From Phycisphaerae bacterium RAS1 (GTDB lineage Bacteria; Planctomycetota; Phycisphaerae; UBA1845; Fen-1342): 64,000 bases of DNA. Positions within the stretch are counted from its first letter, which is position 1, and each line of letters opens with the position of its first letter. The DNA lies in NCBI GenBank assembly GCA_007859745.1, contig SMLU01000003.1:62001-126000 (forward strand), written 5' to 3'. Shown here in pieces: positions 63,489 through 64,000 of this stretch. The notes under the pieces were generated by a model. That model saw only the letters and a program-made list of their open reading frames with translations, was not told the origin of the DNA and did not search any database. A program made the position numbers and the translations under genes.

Positions 63489-64000
63489 ATGCAGACCGAG
63501 AGCGCATTCCAGAACGCCGACGCCTTCCGCCCCGCCGCGTGGATTGAATATCGCGGCGTCCGACTTGCGGCGCGCTTTGGCGACGTCGCGGAGGAATTCC
63601 GCGCGGCGCGCGAGGGCGCAGCGCTCGTAGACCGCAGCGACCGCGGCGTTCTTGCCATCACGGGTAATGACCGCAAGGCGTGGGTTCACAACCTCGTGAC
63701 CAACGCCGTGAAGACGCTCGACGATCGCAGCGGCAACTACGCCTTCGCCTGCGACGTCCGCGGCCGCATTCAGTTTGACATGAACATCCTGGTGCTGCCC
63801 GACCGTCTGCTGCTCGACATCGACGCTGCGACGTGCGCATCCGCCGCGGCGCATTTTGAGCGCTACCTGATTACCGAAGACGCGAAGATCGAGGACGTTT
63901 CGGGTTTTTTCGCGCGGCTCGGCTGCTGCGGAGCTCGTGCGGACGCGGTCGCAGCGGCGCTGGGCGCGACGAACTTCTCCGCCATGGCGCAGCTCGGCAC
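63489..64000 (+). CDS. GcvT/YgfZ-like folate-binding protein, 3' truncated
   Basis: The frame runs off the window end after 170 codons. It reads RDWIEYRGVRLAARFGDVAEEFRAAREGAALVDRSDRGVLAITG-like at the start and continues LVTNAVKTLDDRSGNYAFACDVRGRIQFDMNILVL, the fold of GcvT-related aminomethyltransferase and YgfZ iron-sulfur cluster repair proteins. The shift to DRGVLAITG resembles YgfZ-type more than true GcvT. The C-terminal motif needed to decide is outside the window. Confidence 0.75.
   Translation, partial: MQTESAFQNADAFRPAAWIEYRGVRLAARFGDVAEEFRAAREGAALVDRSDRGVLAITGNDRKAWVHNLVTNAVKTLDDRSGNYAFACDVRGRIQFDMNILVLPDRLLLDIDAATCASAAAHFERYLITEDAKIEDVSGFFARLGCCGARADAVAAALGATNFSAMAQLG

Overview
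The window is high-GC bacterial chromosome. It most resembles Planctomycetes (Phycisphaerae-like). The evidence is a PEP-CTERM protein with the C-terminal VPEP sorting signal, a secreted Asp-box protein ending in two dockerin/EF-hand-like repeats, small families I associate with planctomycetes (DUF6677-type membrane protein, DUF1579, FmdB ribbons), and dense interspersed palindromic repeats in most intergenic gaps. It carries one tmRNA, two tRNAs (Pro-CGG, Lys-CTT) and no rRNA.

Layout. 1-5.5 kb: end of a PEP-CTERM protein, larC (nickel-pincer cofactor), two membrane proteins, then nadD and a GNAT acetyltransferase on the minus strand, and a secreted DUF1579 protein. 5.5-10 kb (minus): zinc-ribbon protein, then clpB with a DUF433 antitoxin-like gene and an HNH nuclease-like gene behind it. 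10-17.5 kb: membrane proteins, an aldehyde dehydrogenase, an ExoD-like protein and a large secreted Asp-box/dockerin-like protein. 18-21 kb: a translationally coupled pair of a secreted beta-propeller and a copper-radical oxidase with every catalytic ligand present. 21-25 kb: globin-coupled sensor kinase plus sigma-54 response regulator, a receiver-like protein and a HypA-like protein.

25.26-34.37 kb is an integrated mobile element inserted at the 3' end of the tmRNA gene and bounded by a perfect 71-bp direct repeat. It carries a type III-like restriction helicase/nuclease, a Fic protein, a truncated DPPY methyltransferase, an HTH protein and a tyrosine integrase. The integrase frame runs into the right repeat, and the same frame leaves the left repeat. 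In the excised circle the gene would therefore be one 539-codon ORF. Integration splits it and swaps its C-terminus.

34.7-48.4 kb: ECF sigma factor, a large periplasmic TPR-like protein, RmlD-like reductase, secreted proteins, a glycoside hydrolase, the tRNAs, and a GH10-like protein that seems to lack both catalytic glutamates. 48.4-56.3 kb is a chaperone cluster on the minus strand, in transcription order: groEL2 (GGM tail), three small genes, groES, groEL1 (no GGM tail), dnaJ, grpE, fmdB. 56.6-64 kb: cutC, a second FmdB protein, two small membrane proteins, a predicted ~106-nt small RNA, a sirtuin, a homocysteine methyltransferase, a TPR protein, cinA and the start of a GcvT/YgfZ-like gene.

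At least eight families of paired palindromic elements decorate the chromosome. The commonest is a ~100-bp REPIN-like double hairpin at 13 loci (ten pairs, three single halves). It is absent from the mobile element. One copy is translated inside a gene, and one copy has compensatory stem changes. Another family repeatedly supplies the TAG stop codon of the gene it follows.
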